Translations under genes and position numbers: made by a program
Notes under the pieces: generated by a model
The model's input: the letters and a program-made list of their open reading frames with translations, nothing else
The model's database searches: none
What the model was told of the DNA's origin: nothing
In this document: piece after piece, positions 15,613 through 26,023 of the stretch
Position numbering within the stretch: position 1 is the stretch's first letter
Layout of the letters: each line of letters begins with the position of its first letter
Origin: Silicimonas sp.
GTDB lineage: Bacteria > Pseudomonadota > Alphaproteobacteria > Rhodobacterales > Rhodobacteraceae
NCBI GenBank assembly: GCA_022824315.1
Contig: JAJEAC010000195.1
Span: forward strand, 1 to 46,919
DNA: 46,919 nucleotides
Direction: 5' to 3'

Positions 15613-16005
15613 ATGCCCCATTGTTTCAAGACTCGCGTCTACTACGAGGACACTGATCTCGCGGGGATTGTCTACTATGCCAACTACCTGAAGTTCATCG
15701 AGCGCGCCCGGACCGAATGGGTGCGTGAAAGGGGTGTTGACCAGTCGAGACTGAAGGAAGGACACGGCATCGTGTTCGCGGTGCGCCGCGTTGAGGCCGA
15801 TTACCTGTCGCCGGCGCGATTCGGTGATGATCTCGTCGTCGAAACCTGCCTGTCGTCTCAATCGGGTGCGCGGATTGCGCTGGTCCAGAACGTGTTGCGG
15901 GACGGAGAAACGCTGTTTGTCGCCAAGGTCACGCTCGTTGCCCTTGCCGAAGGCGGAAGAGCAGTCAGGTTTCCGGCGGAAGTTCGTCGCCGCCTTGAAT
16001 CGTGA
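15613..16005 (+). CDS. ybgC: Tol-Pal-associated acyl-CoA thioesterase YbgC
   Basis: A 130-residue hot-dog-fold thioesterase of the 4-hydroxybenzoyl-CoA thioesterase class. The N-terminal TRVYYEDTDLAGIVYYANYLKFIERAR carries the catalytic Asp and the YANY signature. It is the conserved first gene of tol-pal operons, where it is thought to act on acyl-CoA or acyl-ACP linked to phospholipid metabolism at the membrane. TolQ follows after about 115 bases. Starting at ATG 15613 gives the family length; a GAAGGAG element lies just upstream at the right distance. Confidence 0.94.
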   Translation: MPHCFKTRVYYEDTDLAGIVYYANYLKFIERARTEWVRERGVDQSRLKEGHGIVFAVRRVEADYLSPARFGDDLVVETCLSSQSGARIALVQNVLRDGETLFVAKVTLVALAEGGRAVRFPAEVRRRLES

Positions 16006-16119
16006 TGGGCCGTAATCTGCGGATCCGCCCCGGCTTATTCCATTACCGGTGACTTTGGGCTAGTGTCTCGCCGCATGAGGAACCCGAAAATTCGGGACGG
16101 GCAAGAAGAGAGACGAGTA

Positions 16120-16818
16120 ATGGAAACGGAAACCCTTGCCTTGGTGCAGGAGATGGAATTCTCCATGTGGTCGCTGTTCGCGCGTGCCACGATCGTCGTC
16201 AAGGTGGTGATGACAGTGCTTGTCTTGGCCTCTTTCTGGTGTTGGGCGGTCATCATCAACAAGCACGGTCAGTATTGGCGCGCACGACGCGAGACGCAGA
16301 GGTTCGAGGCATCCTTCTGGTCGGGCGAGCCGCTGGACACGCTCTACGACGCGCTGGGTCCGATTCCGTCGGGACGGACCGAACGTGTCTTTGTTGCCGG
16401 CATGACCGAATGGAGGCGGTCACACAAGGCGGACGGTGCGGCCATAGGCGGGGCGCACGTGCGGATCGACCGGTCAATGGACGTGGCGATCCAGAAAGAG
16501 GCCGAGGAGTTGCAGAAAGGCCTGCCGCTGCTGGCAACAATCGGTTCAACCGCGCCGTTCATCGGGCTGTTCGGCACGGTCTGGGGCATCATGTCGGCCT
16601 TCATCGAGATCGGGCAACAACAGAGCACGAATCTTGCGGTCGTCGCGCCCGGAATTGCCGAGGCGCTTCTTGCCACCGGCCTGGGTCTCCTTGCGGCGAT
16701 TCCGGCGGTGATTTTCTACAACAAGCTCTCCGCGGACAGCGGGCGCATCATTGCGGGCTACGAGAGCTTTGCCGACGAATTTGCCACCATACTGTCACGC
16801 CAACTGGATCAGAGCTGA
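16120..16818 (+). CDS. tolQ: Tol-Pal system inner-membrane protein TolQ
   Basis: A 232-residue MotA/ExbB-family protein that, with TolR, uses the proton gradient to energise TolA for outer-membrane constriction at division. Three membrane segments are visible: about 24-46, 138-160 and 176-200. The MotA/ExbB signature LPLLATIGSTAPFIGLFGTVWGIM spans the second, and VAPGIAEALLATGLGLLAAIPAV the third. ATG 16120 is chosen over an upstream in-frame ATG (16063) because the extra residues are not membrane-like and AGAG/GACGAG sits just before it. The stop overlaps the tolR start by one base. Confidence 0.94.
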   Translation: METETLALVQEMEFSMWSLFARATIVVKVVMTVLVLASFWCWAVIINKHGQYWRARRETQRFEASFWSGEPLDTLYDALGPIPSGRTERVFVAGMTEWRRSHKADGAAIGGAHVRIDRSMDVAIQKEAEELQKGLPLLATIGSTAPFIGLFGTVWGIMSAFIEIGQQQSTNLAVVAPGIAEALLATGLGLLAAIPAVIFYNKLSADSGRIIAGYESFADEFATILSRQLDQS

Positions 16819-17279
16819 TGGGTGCCGAAGTGATTCAGAACGAACGGACAGGCAAACGGCGCCGACGGCGGCGCGCACGGCCAATGTCCGAAATCAACGT
16901 CACGCCATTTGTGGACGTGATGCTTGTGCTGCTGATCATTTTCATGGTTGCTGCCCCGCTGCAGACGGTTGGCGTTCCCGTCGAGCTTCCCAGGACCGCG
17001 GCGCAGGCGCTCGCCAGCGAACAGGAGGAGCCGCTGACCGTCACGCTGACTGTGGACGGGATCACGATGATCCAGACGACGGAGGTTGCGGACGAGGAGA
17101 TCGTGCCGCGTCTCCGCGCCGTCCTGAGCGAGCGGGCATCAAGGCGAGTCTTTATCCGGGCGGACGGTGCGATCCCGTACGCCCGCGTCGTTCAGGTCAT
17201 GGGAGCCCTCAATGCGGCGGGCATCACGGATATCGGGCTCGTGACCGATATGGGCGGACCGAGGCTTGGAGGCGGGTGA
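16818..17279 (+). CDS. tolR: Tol-Pal system inner-membrane protein TolR
   Basis: A 153-residue ExbD/TolR protein. A basic cytoplasmic head (GKRRRRRRARP) precedes SEINVTPFVDVMLVLLIIFMV, one membrane helix (about 30-48) with the essential proton-path Asp33. The periplasmic domain covers about 55-145 and ends DIGLVTD, as in the family. It forms the stator with TolQ. The start overlaps the tolQ stop by one base and its end overlaps the presumed tolA start. Confidence 0.94.
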   Translation: MGAEVIQNERTGKRRRRRRARPMSEINVTPFVDVMLVLLIIFMVAAPLQTVGVPVELPRTAAQALASEQEEPLTVTLTVDGITMIQTTEVADEEIVPRLRAVLSERASRRVFIRADGAIPYARVVQVMGALNAAGITDIGLVTDMGGPRLGGG

Positions 17280-18399
17280 GGAAGGATTGCGCTGGAGCTG
17301 GTACATTTCGGGTGCGGGTCACATCGCGTTCCTTCTGGCGGTGTTCCTTGCCGGACCTCTGGCCAGCGACCGGCAAACCGAGGTTGTGATCTTGTCTGAA
17401 GTGGCGATCCTTTCCGAACAGGAATTCGCAGCGCTGGCGCCACCCGGAGCGGCGCCGCAAACGCAGACCGACGCGCCCGAGGTGGATGCACCCGTGGAGG
17501 ACGAGGTTCCAGGCCCCCCGGTGGCGGTTGCGGCGACTGAACTGGCCACGCCCGGCGCGGTGGCCGCTCCGGAGAGTCCCGACGTGCCGGAGTTTGAAAT
17601 CGATCAGCCCGCCTTGGGGGTGGAGATCGATGACAGCGCGCCAACAGCGCTCCTGCCGCCATCTGACATCGACGGCACGAGCACCCAGCCTGACCAGGTT
17701 GCAGCGCCGGCTCCCCGTGTCGCGCCAGTGCCGCAATTGGCGCCGCCGCCCGAGGCGGAAACCGGAGCGGACCTGATCGAGGCAACCGCCCCCGACCTTG
17801 AAGCCCCGCCGGAGCAGGTCGAAGTGGAAGACGCTCCGCAGGCACCGCAGGCGGCCAGCGACCGCATTGTCACCGAGGCCGAAGAGGAGGAGACCAATGC
17901 AGTCGCCAGTTCCATGCGGCCTCGACTACGGCCTCGGCGTCCGCCGAGCCCTGCACCAGACGTGCCGGACGTGCCGGACGACACCGCGCGAGACGCCGAG
18001 CAAGTGGCCGCACTTGCCGATGCGGACGCAGATTCCCAACAGGCGGCACCTGCCCAACAGGTGGCGCCGCGCGGCCCGCCGCTGACTTCGGGAGAAAAAG
18101 AGGCGTTCGGCCTCGCGGTCGGGCAGTGCTGGAATGTCGGAAGCCTGTCGACCAGTGCGCGCGAGACCACGGTTGTCGTGGCCTTTGACATGCAGCGGAC
18201 CGGCGTGCCCGTCACGGGCTCGATCAGAATGGTTGAATTCCGCGGCGGCAGCGAGGCGGATGCAGACCGGGCGTTCGGGGCCGCTCGACGCGCCATCATT
18301 CGCTGTGGCACGAAGGGATTCGAGCTTCCGGTCGAGAAATTTGACCAGTGGCGCGAAGTAGAAGCAACCTTTAACGCAGAAGGGATGCAGTTCCGATGA
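17266..18399 (+). CDS. tolA: Tol-Pal system protein TolA
   Basis: A 377-residue inner-membrane-anchored periplasmic linker. The membrane helix lies at about residues 13-32 ([18 protein letters not shown]). A long Pro/Ala/Glu/Asp-rich segment covers about 55-270. The C-terminal TolA domain (about 275-377, from [21 protein letters not shown]) has two cysteines and contacts TolB/Pal. TolA transmits the TolQR-driven force to Pal. No ATG fits; TTG 17266, overlapping the end of tolR, is used here, but TTG 17287 is also possible, so the first residues are uncertain. The linker lacks the Lys/Ala repeats of the E. coli protein and is acidic and proline-rich, as in relatives. Its stop overlaps tolB as ATGA. 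Confidence 0.88.
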   Translation: MEAGEEGLRWSWYISGAGHIAFLLAVFLAGPLASDRQTEVVILSEVAILSEQEFAALAPPGAAPQTQTDAPEVDAPVEDEVPGPPVAVAATELATPGAVAAPESPDVPEFEIDQPALGVEIDDSAPTALLPPSDIDGTSTQPDQVAAPAPRVAPVPQLAPPPEAETGADLIEATAPDLEAPPEQVEVEDAPQAPQAASDRIVTEAEEEETNAVASSMRPRLRPRRPPSPAPDVPDVPDDTARDAEQVAALADADADSQQAAPAQQVAPRGPPLTSGEKEAFGLAVGQCWNVGSLSTSARETTVVVAFDMQRTGVPVTGSIRMVEFRGGSEADADRAFGAARRAIIRCGTKGFELPVEKFDQWREVEATFNAEGMQFR

Positions 18400-19721
18400 A
18401 GCACATTCTTCTTTCACTCGCCCTTGCTGCCACGCTCTGGACACAGGCGCTGGCGCAGGAACGCACCGGGCCCTTGCGGATCGAAATCACCGAAGGCGTG
18501 ATCGAGCCTGTGGTGATCGCGGTGGCGCCGTTCCTTGCCGAAAACTCCGCCGCCGAGGACTACGCGACGAGGATCACGGAAGTGGTGGCGCGCGATCTCG
18601 TTGGAACCGGCCTGTTCCGGGACATCCCGCACCAGGCCTATGTCAGCCAGGTGGCGGACTTTGATGCGCCGGTGGCGTATCCGGACTGGAAGGCGATCAA
18701 CGTGGAAGCGCTGGTCGTTGGCTCGGTCACGCTCACCTCCGACGGGCGGCTTCTTGCCAAGTTTCGCCTCTTCGATGTCTTTGCCGACGCGCCACTTGGC
18801 GACGGGCTGCAGTTTGTCGGGGTTGCGGGAAGCTGGCGGCGCGTGGCGCACAAGATCGCGGACCAGGTCTACTCCCGGATCACCGGCGAAGGCGGGTATT
18901 TCGACAGCCGCGTTGTCTACGTGGAAGCGACCGGTCCGAAGAACGACCGTCGGAAACGACTCGCGATCATGGACTTTGACGGTGCGAACGTGCGCTACCT
19001 GACGGATGCATCGTCTATCGTTCTTGCGCCCCGGTTTTCGCCGACGGGCGACCGGATACTGTTCACGAGCTACGAGACCGGTTTCCCGCAGATATATGAA
19101 CTCACGGTCGGTCAAGTCGAGAAGACCGCATTGGCCATAGACGCCGAATCCATGACGTTCGCACCCCGATACGCGCCGGACGGTCAAACCGTGGTCTATT
19201 CCGAGGTGCGCCGCGGAAACACCGACATCTACACGCTTGACGTCGCGACAATGCGACGCACCCAGCTTACATCGGCCCCTTCGATCGAGACGGCCCCGTC
19301 GTTTTCGCCGGACGGACGCCGGATCGTGTTTGAGAGCGACAGGTCCGGCAACCAGCAACTCTACGTGATGCCGACCTCTGGCGGCCAGCCCCGAAGGATC
19401 AGCTTTGGGCCGGGGCGCTACGGCACGCCGGTCTGGTCGCCGAGAGGCGATTTCATCGCGTTCACAAAGCAGAATGCGGGTCGCTTCCATATCGGCGTGA
19501 TGCGCGTAGACGGCTCGGCTGAGAGGCTCCTCACGGCATCCTTCCTTGACGAGGGCCCGACCTGGTCGCCGAACGGCCGCGTGCTCATGTTCACGCGCGA
19601 GAGCGCGGGGGCCGAAGGCAAACCGGCGCTCTTTTCGGTGGATATTTCCGGACGCAATCTCAGGCGAGTCCCCACGGAGACGGCGGCATCCGACCCGGCA
19701 TGGTCGCCGCTCCTTCCCTGA
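18396..19721 (+). CDS. tolB: Tol-Pal system beta-propeller protein TolB
   Basis: A 441-residue periplasmic protein. A signal peptide ([20 protein letters not shown], cleavage after residue 20) is followed by the N-terminal alpha/beta domain (about 25-155) and a six-bladed propeller (about 170-435) with repeats such as [21 protein letters not shown] and [16 protein letters not shown]. TolB binds Pal and TolA and modulates their interaction at the septum. The start ATG shares bases with the tolA stop. A gap of 138 bases to pal includes a pal ribosome-binding site but no evident terminator. Confidence 0.95.
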   Translation: MKHILLSLALAATLWTQALAQERTGPLRIEITEGVIEPVVIAVAPFLAENSAAEDYATRITEVVARDLVGTGLFRDIPHQAYVSQVADFDAPVAYPDWKAINVEALVVGSVTLTSDGRLLAKFRLFDVFADAPLGDGLQFVGVAGSWRRVAHKIADQVYSRITGEGGYFDSRVVYVEATGPKNDRRKRLAIMDFDGANVRYLTDASSIVLAPRFSPTGDRILFTSYETGFPQIYELTVGQVEKTALAIDAESMTFAPRYAPDGQTVVYSEVRRGNTDIYTLDVATMRRTQLTSAPSIETAPSFSPDGRRIVFESDRSGNQQLYVMPTSGGQPRRISFGPGRYGTPVWSPRGDFIAFTKQNAGRFHIGVMRVDGSAERLLTASFLDEGPTWSPNGRVLMFTRESAGAEGKPALFSVDISGRNLRRVPTETAASDPAWSPLLP

Positions 19722-19859
19722 GAGGAGCCGCCGTGTCCGCATGGACCGATCGCGCCGGGTTGAACAGCCGTGCCGACGCCGGAAAGCGTCCTGTTTCCGT
19801 TGCCTTTGCCGATAGGTCATGTATGAGGCAGGGAGCAGAAAACACTCGCAGGTGATCCA

Positions 19860-20363
19860 ATGCCGCTCTTCAGATCGTTACTTGTCGTCTTCATTGCCCT
19901 CGGTGCCTGCAGCCAGGCTGATCGCTTCGACCAGGGCACGGCCGATTCAAGCGCAACCGACATGCTCGGCGCACCCGGTTCGGTCGATGACCCCCGGTCT
20001 GCCGCCTATTTCAGTTCGACCATCGGCGATCGCGTGCTCTTTGCCGTGGATCAGTCCACGCTCACGCCGGCGGCGCGTGCCACGCTTGACGGCCAGGCCG
20101 AGTGGCTCACGGCCAACGCCGAATACACGGCCCTCATCGAAGGCCATGCGGACGAGCAGGGCACTCAGGCCTACAACCTGGCCCTTGGCGCCCGCCGGGC
20201 ATCAACGGTGCAAGTCTACCTGATCTCGCAGGGCATCGACCCATCGCGTTTGAAGACCATCAGCTATGGCAAGGAACGCCCGATCGAGATTTGCTCGGAG
20301 GAAGCCTGCTACATGCAGAACCGTCGTGCCGTGACCGTCCTGAGCATAGGCGTCGGCCTCTGA
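19860..20363 (+). CDS. pal: Peptidoglycan-associated lipoprotein Pal
   Basis: A 167-residue outer-membrane lipoprotein. The lipoprotein signal peptide ends in LGAC with the lipidated Cys17, the substrate for Lgt, whose gene lies at 35543-36430. The OmpA-like domain covers about 55-165 and contains LIEGHADEQGTQAYNLALGARRA and the NRRAV motif that binds diaminopimelate. Pal tethers the outer membrane to the wall and to TolB. An AGGTGA element lies before the ATG. Confidence 0.95.
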   Translation: MPLFRSLLVVFIALGACSQADRFDQGTADSSATDMLGAPGSVDDPRSAAYFSSTIGDRVLFAVDQSTLTPAARATLDGQAEWLTANAEYTALIEGHADEQGTQAYNLALGARRASTVQVYLISQGIDPSRLKTISYGKERPIEICSEEACYMQNRRAVTVLSIGVGL

Positions 20364-20376
20364 GGGAGATCGCCTG

Positions 20377-21228
20377 ATGCGTGCCCTGCTTGTCGCCGCC
20401 CTGCTTCTTGCTGCGCCCGCCGTCGCACAGGATCGGGAACGGACACTTGCCGACATTCGGCAGGAACTGACCGTGCTCTTTGTCGAAATGCAGCGGCTGA
20501 AGCGCGAACTTTCGACCACCGGCGCACCTGAAGGGCGACTCGAAAGCACCAACGTTCTCGAGCGCCTTGACGATCTGGAGGCGGTGGTTCGGCGTCTGAC
20601 GGCGGCGTCCGAGCAGCTGACGAACCGCGTCCAGTCGATCGTTGCCGACGGCACGAACCGGATCGGCGACCTCGAATTCCGCCTGTGCGAACTGGAAGCG
20701 GATTGCGACATCGCAAGCCTGGGCGAGACCACGACGTTGGGCGGCGCCCTGTCCGTTGAGTCCGAGCCGACAGAGGTCGCGACCGCCACGCAAGTCGACA
20801 GCGGATTCCTGATCGACATGATGGACACTGGCGGCGTCGAACTGGCGCTCGCGGAAAGGGCGGATTTCGATCGCGCCAAGGCCAGTTTCGATCAGGGAGA
20901 TTTCCAGACTGCGACCGAGCGGTTTCGGACCTTTACCGAGACCTATCAGGGCGGGCCGCTTGCAGGAGTCGCGCATTTGCTGCGCGGCGAAGCCCTCGCG
21001 GAACTGGGCATGACCTCCGAAGCCGCGCGCGCCTACCTCGAAAGCTATTCGGGCACGCCGGACGGCCCGACGGCGCCGGTCGCCCTGTTGAAGCTCGGCC
21101 TCTCCCTCGACGGGCTGGGGCAGGTGCAGGAAGCCTGCATCACGCTCGCCGAAGTCACGGTCCGGTTTCCTGGATCCGACGCCTCCGTAGAGGCGCAGGA
21201 GGCGCGGACCGGCATGACGTGTCCGTGA
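20377..21228 (+). CDS. cpoB: Tol-Pal system coordinator CpoB/YbgF
   Basis: A 283-residue periplasmic protein. The signal peptide MRALLVAALLLAAPAVA is cleaved near residue 17. A coiled-coil segment (about 20-80, RTLADIRQELTVLFVEMQRL) probably trimerises. Three TPR units follow from about residue 165 to the end (FDRAKASFDQGDFQTATERF, HLLRGEALAELGMTSEAARAYL and further). In E. coli CpoB links Tol function to PBP1B activity. GAGGGAGA precedes the ATG 14 bases after pal, so it belongs to the same operon. It overlaps tilS by ten bases. Confidence 0.9.
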   Translation: MRALLVAALLLAAPAVAQDRERTLADIRQELTVLFVEMQRLKRELSTTGAPEGRLESTNVLERLDDLEAVVRRLTAASEQLTNRVQSIVADGTNRIGDLEFRLCELEADCDIASLGETTTLGGALSVESEPTEVATATQVDSGFLIDMMDTGGVELALAERADFDRAKASFDQGDFQTATERFRTFTETYQGGPLAGVAHLLRGEALAELGMTSEAARAYLESYSGTPDGPTAPVALLKLGLSLDGLGQVQEACITLAEVTVRFPGSDASVEAQEARTGMTCP

Positions 21229-22505
21229 TTCGCGAAGCCGCCTCATTCGACGAATTGATCAGGAACTTGGCGGGTCTGCCCTTCGCGTGGGGCCGGCCGC
21301 GGCGACTGGGCGTCGCCGTGTCCGGAGGCAGTGACTCGATGGCTTGTCTGGACGTGATGCTTTGGCACGGTCGCGATCTTGGATTCCCGGTTGAAGCCGT
21401 GACCGTCGATCATGGGCTTCGCCCCGAGACGCCTGGCGAGATTGACGCCGTTGCCCGCCATTGCATGGAGTGCGGCATTCCTCACACGGTTCTGACGTGG
21501 AAATGGAGCGGGGCAGGCAACCTTCAAGCCGAGGCGCGCGACGCTCGCTATCGTCTCATCAGCGACTGGGCGCGCCGCTCGGGCATCGACCAGGTTGCCC
21601 TCGGCCATACGCGTGACGATGTTGCGGAGACGTTCCTCATGCGGCTTGCGCGAAAGGCCGGCGTCGACGGGCTCTCCGAGATGGACCACCAATTCACGCG
21701 GCATGGCACGACGTGGATCCGTCCGTTGCTCGACCACGGACGCGCGGAATGGCGGGAGTACCTTGTGCGCCGGGACATTTCGTGGATTGAGGACCCGTCC
21801 AACGACGATCCGAAATTCGAACGGGTCCGTGCACGGGACAGATTGAAGGCTCTGTCCAAGCTTGGCATCGATGCTGGCACGTTGGCCGAAGTCGCCAGGA
21901 ACATGAGCGCGGCGAGGGAGGCGCTCGAGCATTACGTTCGCCGTGAGGCCGCCCGGATGGCATCGGAAGAGCACGGCGACGTGATCCTGGCGGCGGACGC
22001 ACCCGGGCCCGGGCATCGCGTTCCGCGAGAGATCCTGTTCCGCCTGCGCCGCCATTCACTGACTTGGGTGGGTGGGGGCAAGTATCCGCCACGTTCGGAC
22101 GCGATGCTTGAACTGGATCATGCGCTGCAGGACGAGGGACGGCACACGCTTGCGGGCTGCATCATTACGCGTGGGTCCGGCGGCCGCGGCGGTCCGGGTC
22201 CATGGCGCATCTCGCGAGAATTCAACGCGGTGAAGGAGGTGTTCGGTCCAACCGATCAGCCATGGGATGGCCGCTGGATCCTGAGAGGTCCGCATGCGGA
22301 CGATCTCGAGGTGCGTGCGCTTGGTGAGTCCGTCAAGGACACGCCGTGGCGCGATACGGGGATGCCGCGCCAAAGCCTTCTTGCGTCACCCGCGATCTGG
22401 AGAGGCGCAACGCTTGTGGCTGCGCCTGTTGCGGGGTTTGCCGGCGAATGGACCGCGAAGGCAACGGGTCGCGGCAAATTCGACGAATTTCTGCAATCAC
22501 GTTGA
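21219..22505 (+). CDS. tilS: tRNA(Ile)-lysidine synthetase
   Basis: A 428-residue N-type ATP pyrophosphatase that converts the wobble cytidine of the CAU-anticodon isoleucine tRNA to lysidine, so that the tRNA reads AUA. The PP-loop SGGSDS is at 35-40, followed by VTVDHGLRPET and HTRDDVAETFLMRLARKAG, both typical of TilS. The C-terminal part is less conserved. The start GTG 21219 overlaps the end of cpoB; GTG 21225 is an alternative. It sits between the Tol operon and ftsH, a common arrangement in related genomes. Confidence 0.93.
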   Translation: MSVIREAASFDELIRNLAGLPFAWGRPRRLGVAVSGGSDSMACLDVMLWHGRDLGFPVEAVTVDHGLRPETPGEIDAVARHCMECGIPHTVLTWKWSGAGNLQAEARDARYRLISDWARRSGIDQVALGHTRDDVAETFLMRLARKAGVDGLSEMDHQFTRHGTTWIRPLLDHGRAEWREYLVRRDISWIEDPSNDDPKFERVRARDRLKALSKLGIDAGTLAEVARNMSAAREALEHYVRREAARMASEEHGDVILAADAPGPGHRVPREILFRLRRHSLTWVGGGKYPPRSDAMLELDHALQDEGRHTLAGCIITRGSGGRGGPGPWRISREFNAVKEVFGPTDQPWDGRWILRGPHADDLEVRALGESVKDTPWRDTGMPRQSLLASPAIWRGATLVAAPVAGFAGEWTAKATGRGKFDEFLQSR

Positions 22506-22586
22506 AGAATCCGCCCTGATTGCTATTTGACTTGGAGACCGAACGGATCTGAATGATCCACCACGACTAGGCCGAGGGAGCTTCCG

Positions 22587-24518
22587 TTGACAAATATGCG
22601 TAACATCGCCTTCTGGATTGTCCTGTTCCTGCTTGTGCTGGCGCTGTTCAATCTCGTTTCGGGAGGCCAGCCCAGCCTGAGCAACACGACGGTCAGCTAT
22701 TCCGAATTCGTTGACCGGGTTTCGGATGGCAGCGTAACGGCGGCAACGATAGATGGCGAAAAGATCACCTTCCGCGGCGGCGACGGCCGCGAATACGTGA
22801 CGATTCAGCCTGAAGGTGCGGAAACCACGGAACTCCTGGTCAGCAACGGCGTGTCCTTTGACGCCAAGCCGCAGAAGCAGTCGAGCTTCATGGCGATCTT
22901 CTGGTCGTTCCTGCCATTCCTCCTGCTGATCGGCGTCTGGATCTATTTCATGAACCGGATGCAGGGCGGCGGACGTGGCGGAGCCATGGGGTTCGGCAAG
23001 TCCCGCGCCAAGCTGCTGACCGAAAAGCACGGGCGCGTCACGTTCGATGACGTTGCCGGGATCGACGAAGCGAAGGAGGAACTCGAGGAAATCGTGGAGT
23101 TTCTTCGCAATCCGCAGAAATTCTCGCGGCTTGGGGGGAAGATTCCCAAGGGTGCGCTCTTGGTTGGTCCTCCGGGCACCGGCAAGACGCTGTTGGCACG
23201 CGCGATCGCGGGCGAGGCCGGGGTGCCGTTTTTCACGATCTCCGGATCCGACTTTGTCGAGATGTTCGTGGGCGTTGGTGCCAGTCGCGTCCGTGACATG
23301 TTCGAGCAGGCAAAGAAGAACGCGCCGTGCATTGTCTTCATAGACGAAATCGACGCCGTGGGTCGTAGCCGTGGCGTTGGCTACGGCGGCGGCAATGATG
23401 AGCGGGAGCAGACACTGAACCAGCTCCTGGTCGAAATGGACGGTTTCGAGGCGAACGAAGGCATCATCATCGTTGCGGCGACAAACCGTCCCGACGTGCT
23501 TGATCCTGCGCTTTTGCGTCCTGGCCGTTTTGACCGGCAGGTCCAGGTGCCCAACCCCGACATCAAGGGCCGTGAGAAGATCCTGGGCGTGCATGCACGC
23601 AAGATCCCCTTGGGTCCGGATGTCGATCTTCGCGTCATCGCGCGCGGCACGCCCGGCTTTTCCGGGGCGGATCTCGCGAATCTCGTGAACGAGGCGGCGT
23701 TGATGGCGGCCCGTGTCGGTCGGCGATTCGTCACGATGGATGATTTCGAGAATGCCAAGGACAAGGTCATGATGGGTGCTGAACGGCGCTCGATGGTCAT
23801 GACTGAGGAAGAAAAGAAGCTGACCGCCTATCACGAGGCCGGACACGCTATCGTGGGTCTCAACGTTCCGCAGCACGATCCGATACACAAGGCCACCATC
23901 ATACCACGAGGCCGGGCGCTTGGCCTCGTGCTGAGCTTGCCGGAACGGGACCAGCTCTCGGTCACGTTCCGGAAGTACAAGTCGAAGATTGCCATGGCCA
24001 TGGGAGGCCGCGCAGCCGAGGAACTGATTTTCGGAAAGGACGACATCACCAGCGGCGCCGCCTCCGACATTCAGCAGGCAAGCAAGATCGCGCGTGCCAT
24101 GGTGACCCAGTTCGGCTTCGCGGACGAACTTGGCATGGTCGACTATTCTTACGAGCAGCATAGCTACCTTGGCGCGTTCCAGTCCGGCCAGGCCCATTCC
24201 GAGGAAATGCAGAAGCGCATCGATGAAAAGGTGAAGGAACTCGTCGATGAGGGGTACGAAACGGCCAGGAACATTCTCACCAAGAAATTGGGCGAGCTAG
24301 AGCGACTTGCCGACGGGCTGCTGGAATATGAAACGCTCACTGGCAGCGAAATCACGGACGTTATCGAAGGCAAGCCGCTGAAGCGTGCCGACGATGATGC
24401 AGACGATTCGACCGATGCGAGCGGCACGGCGAGCGTCACCGCCATTCCAAAGACGCGACCACGCAAGAGGTCCGGGGACGGCAAGGAACCCGATCTCGAA
24501 CCGGAACCGACGGCTTAG
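22587..24518 (+). CDS. ftsH: ATP-dependent zinc metalloprotease FtsH
   Basis: A 643-residue membrane AAA+ protease that degrades misfolded membrane proteins and regulators such as LpxC-type targets. Membrane helices lie at about 6-24 and 102-123, with the small periplasmic domain between. Walker A GPPGTGKT is at 194-201, Walker B FIDEID around 251-256, the second region of homology has RPGRFDRQV, and the zinc site HEAGH is at 416-420. The C-terminal tail is acidic and repetitive ([12 protein letters not shown]). The start is TTG 22587 with GAGGGAG upstream; ATG 22596 is the alternative. Confidence 0.96.
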   Translation: MTNMRNIAFWIVLFLLVLALFNLVSGGQPSLSNTTVSYSEFVDRVSDGSVTAATIDGEKITFRGGDGREYVTIQPEGAETTELLVSNGVSFDAKPQKQSSFMAIFWSFLPFLLLIGVWIYFMNRMQGGGRGGAMGFGKSRAKLLTEKHGRVTFDDVAGIDEAKEELEEIVEFLRNPQKFSRLGGKIPKGALLVGPPGTGKTLLARAIAGEAGVPFFTISGSDFVEMFVGVGASRVRDMFEQAKKNAPCIVFIDEIDAVGRSRGVGYGGGNDEREQTLNQLLVEMDGFEANEGIIIVAATNRPDVLDPALLRPGRFDRQVQVPNPDIKGREKILGVHARKIPLGPDVDLRVIARGTPGFSGADLANLVNEAALMAARVGRRFVTMDDFENAKDKVMMGAERRSMVMTEEEKKLTAYHEAGHAIVGLNVPQHDPIHKATIIPRGRALGLVLSLPERDQLSVTFRKYKSKIAMAMGGRAAEELIFGKDDITSGAASDIQQASKIARAMVTQFGFADELGMVDYSYEQHSYLGAFQSGQAHSEEMQKRIDEKVKELVDEGYETARNILTKKLGELERLADGLLEYETLTGSEITDVIEGKPLKRADDDADDSTDASGTASVTAIPKTRPRKRSGDGKEPDLEPEPTA

Positions 24519-25005
24519 CCCCTTTGGCGGAAGCGTGGCTGCTGCAGTTCGCTGCCTGTGCACGGCTTCCGGAAGCCGTTGCCGCCCAGGCGGTGCTGTC
24601 CTCCATCCTGCTCACGCGGTTCCGGCACATTCTGTCGGAATCCGGCGTCCCGAGTTCTTGAAGATTCGTGCAGTCGATGGCGCATGGCTGACCCAGTGGG
24701 CTCTCAAGAACCTGAAATGCCGCATTGGAGAGTACCGGCCTTGCCAGTTCCCTGCCATGACGGATAAGGCAGCGCTTCCCGGGCGGGGCAAGTCGTTCAG
24801 GATGTCCGAGGACTTCGGGGCGCAATTGCATGGGTTGAGCGTGAAGGATGCTTGACGCAGGGCGACATCGTGCGCCTCCACGTGTCCGAAAGATGTGCTT
24901 GGGAACCGGAATGAAGGCGCTTGCGTTGCCCGAATTGCCGGTTTCCCGGCATCTGGCAAATGGATACACGGATAATCCACTGCATGACTCGGTCGGGAGG
25001 TATTC
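24519..25005. other. Gene-free 487-base stretch between ftsH and folD
   Basis: No coding frame with family resemblance was found on either strand. A plus-strand open frame ending at 24855 includes a fairly protein-like tail but has no recognisable motif or start signal. The last 70 bases hold two small hairpins and the folD ribosome-binding site. No terminator with a U-run follows ftsH. Confidence 0.5.
24936..24979 (+). promoter_or_regulatory. Two short hairpins in the folD leader
   Basis: TGCCGG-TTTC-CCGGCA (24936-24951) is a perfect 6-base stem with a tetraloop. TGGAT and ATCCA (24961-24965 and 24975-24979) form a second, 5-base stem. Both lie 26 to 70 bases before ATG 25006 and just upstream of the ribosome-binding GGGAGG. 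They might shape translation of folD, but I do not recognise a tetrahydrofolate riboswitch. Confidence 0.3.
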
Positions 25006-25908
25006 ATGGGTGCAAAGATAATTGATGGCAGGGAATTCGCGGCCGTCGTGCGCGGCAAAGTGAAGGACCACGTGACACGGCTGGCAAGCGAGCACGGAAT
25101 TGCACCCGGCCTTGCAGTGGTGCTGGTGGGCGAGGATCCGGCAAGCCAGGTCTACGTGCGTTCAAAGGGCAAGGCGACGGTCGAGGCCGGAATGAAGAGC
25201 GTCGAACACAAGCTTGCAGCAGACACGTCAGAACGCGAACTGCTGGCGCTGATTGATCAATTGAACAACGACTCTTCCATACATGGCATCTTGGTGCAGT
25301 TGCCGCTTCCTGAACATCTGAATGAGGACCTCGTTGTCAATGCCATTGATCCGGCAAAGGATGTGGACGGTTTCCACATTTCCAATGTAGGGCGTCTCGG
25401 AACCGGCCGGAAATCGATGGTGCCCTGCACGCCGCTTGGATGCCTCATGATGCTCAGGGACCACCACGGAAGCCTGTCAGGGCTGGATGCCGTGATAATC
25501 GGCCGGTCCAACATCGTGGGCAGGCCGATGGCGCAGCTGCTGATTGGCGATAGCTGCACGGTTACGGTCGCACATTCGCGAACAAGAGATCTGCCGGAAG
25601 TCGTGCGGCGGGCGGACGTGGTCGTGGCCGCCGTCGGGCGCCCTGCGATGGTTCAAGGCGACTGGATCAAGCCCGGGGCCACCGTGGTCGATGTGGGCAT
25701 CAACAGGGTCGACGCGCCGGAAAGGGGCGAAGGCAAGACGCGGCTTGTGGGCGACGTCGACTTCGAACGCGCTTCACGGGTGGCCGGTGCAATCACGCCC
25801 GTACCGGGTGGTGTCGGGCCGATGACCATCGCCTGCCTGCTTGCGAATACAGTGACGGCGTGCTGCCGTTCGAACGGCATTCCGGAACCGGAAGGCTTGA
25901 CCGCCTGA
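25006..25908 (+). CDS. folD: Bifunctional methylenetetrahydrofolate dehydrogenase / cyclohydrolase
   Basis: A 300-residue cytosolic enzyme that interconverts 5,10-methylene-, methenyl- and 10-formyl-tetrahydrofolate. The catalytic Lys lies in [22 protein letters not shown] and KDVDGFH are the folate-binding signatures, [16 protein letters not shown] is the NADP-binding loop, and [11 protein letters not shown] is the C-terminal signature. GGGAGG precedes the ATG. The gene appears monocistronic, with 487 bases of non-coding sequence before it. It is followed by the toxin-antitoxin remnant. Confidence 0.96.
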   Translation: MGAKIIDGREFAAVVRGKVKDHVTRLASEHGIAPGLAVVLVGEDPASQVYVRSKGKATVEAGMKSVEHKLAADTSERELLALIDQLNNDSSIHGILVQLPLPEHLNEDLVVNAIDPAKDVDGFHISNVGRLGTGRKSMVPCTPLGCLMMLRDHHGSLSGLDAVIIGRSNIVGRPMAQLLIGDSCTVTVAHSRTRDLPEVVRRADVVVAAVGRPAMVQGDWIKPGATVVDVGINRVDAPERGEGKTRLVGDVDFERASRVAGAITPVPGGVGPMTIACLLANTVTACCRSNGIPEPEGLTA

Positions 25909-26023
25909 ATTGCCTGCAGACATGTTCCGGCCTCTGCGCAGCCGTGATCCCCTGAGCTTGATTGCATGACTTGATGGCAGGTTTGTCGGCGAGCGACTGC
26001 CTGATCGAAGTGGAGATGCCGGC

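Noticed and set aside
22497..24197. Long minus-strand open frame opposite ftsH
   Set aside because: It is the antisense shadow of a strongly supported gene; GC-rich codon bias keeps the opposite frame open. No motif or start signal was found.
24540..24855. Plus-strand frame in the ftsH-folD gap with a protein-like tail
   Set aside because: No family resemblance or start signal; composition alone is not enough to call a gene or a remnant.
24936..25005. Tetrahydrofolate riboswitch before folD
   Set aside because: The two stems are too small and I cannot match a known consensus or pseudoknot; recorded only as hairpins.
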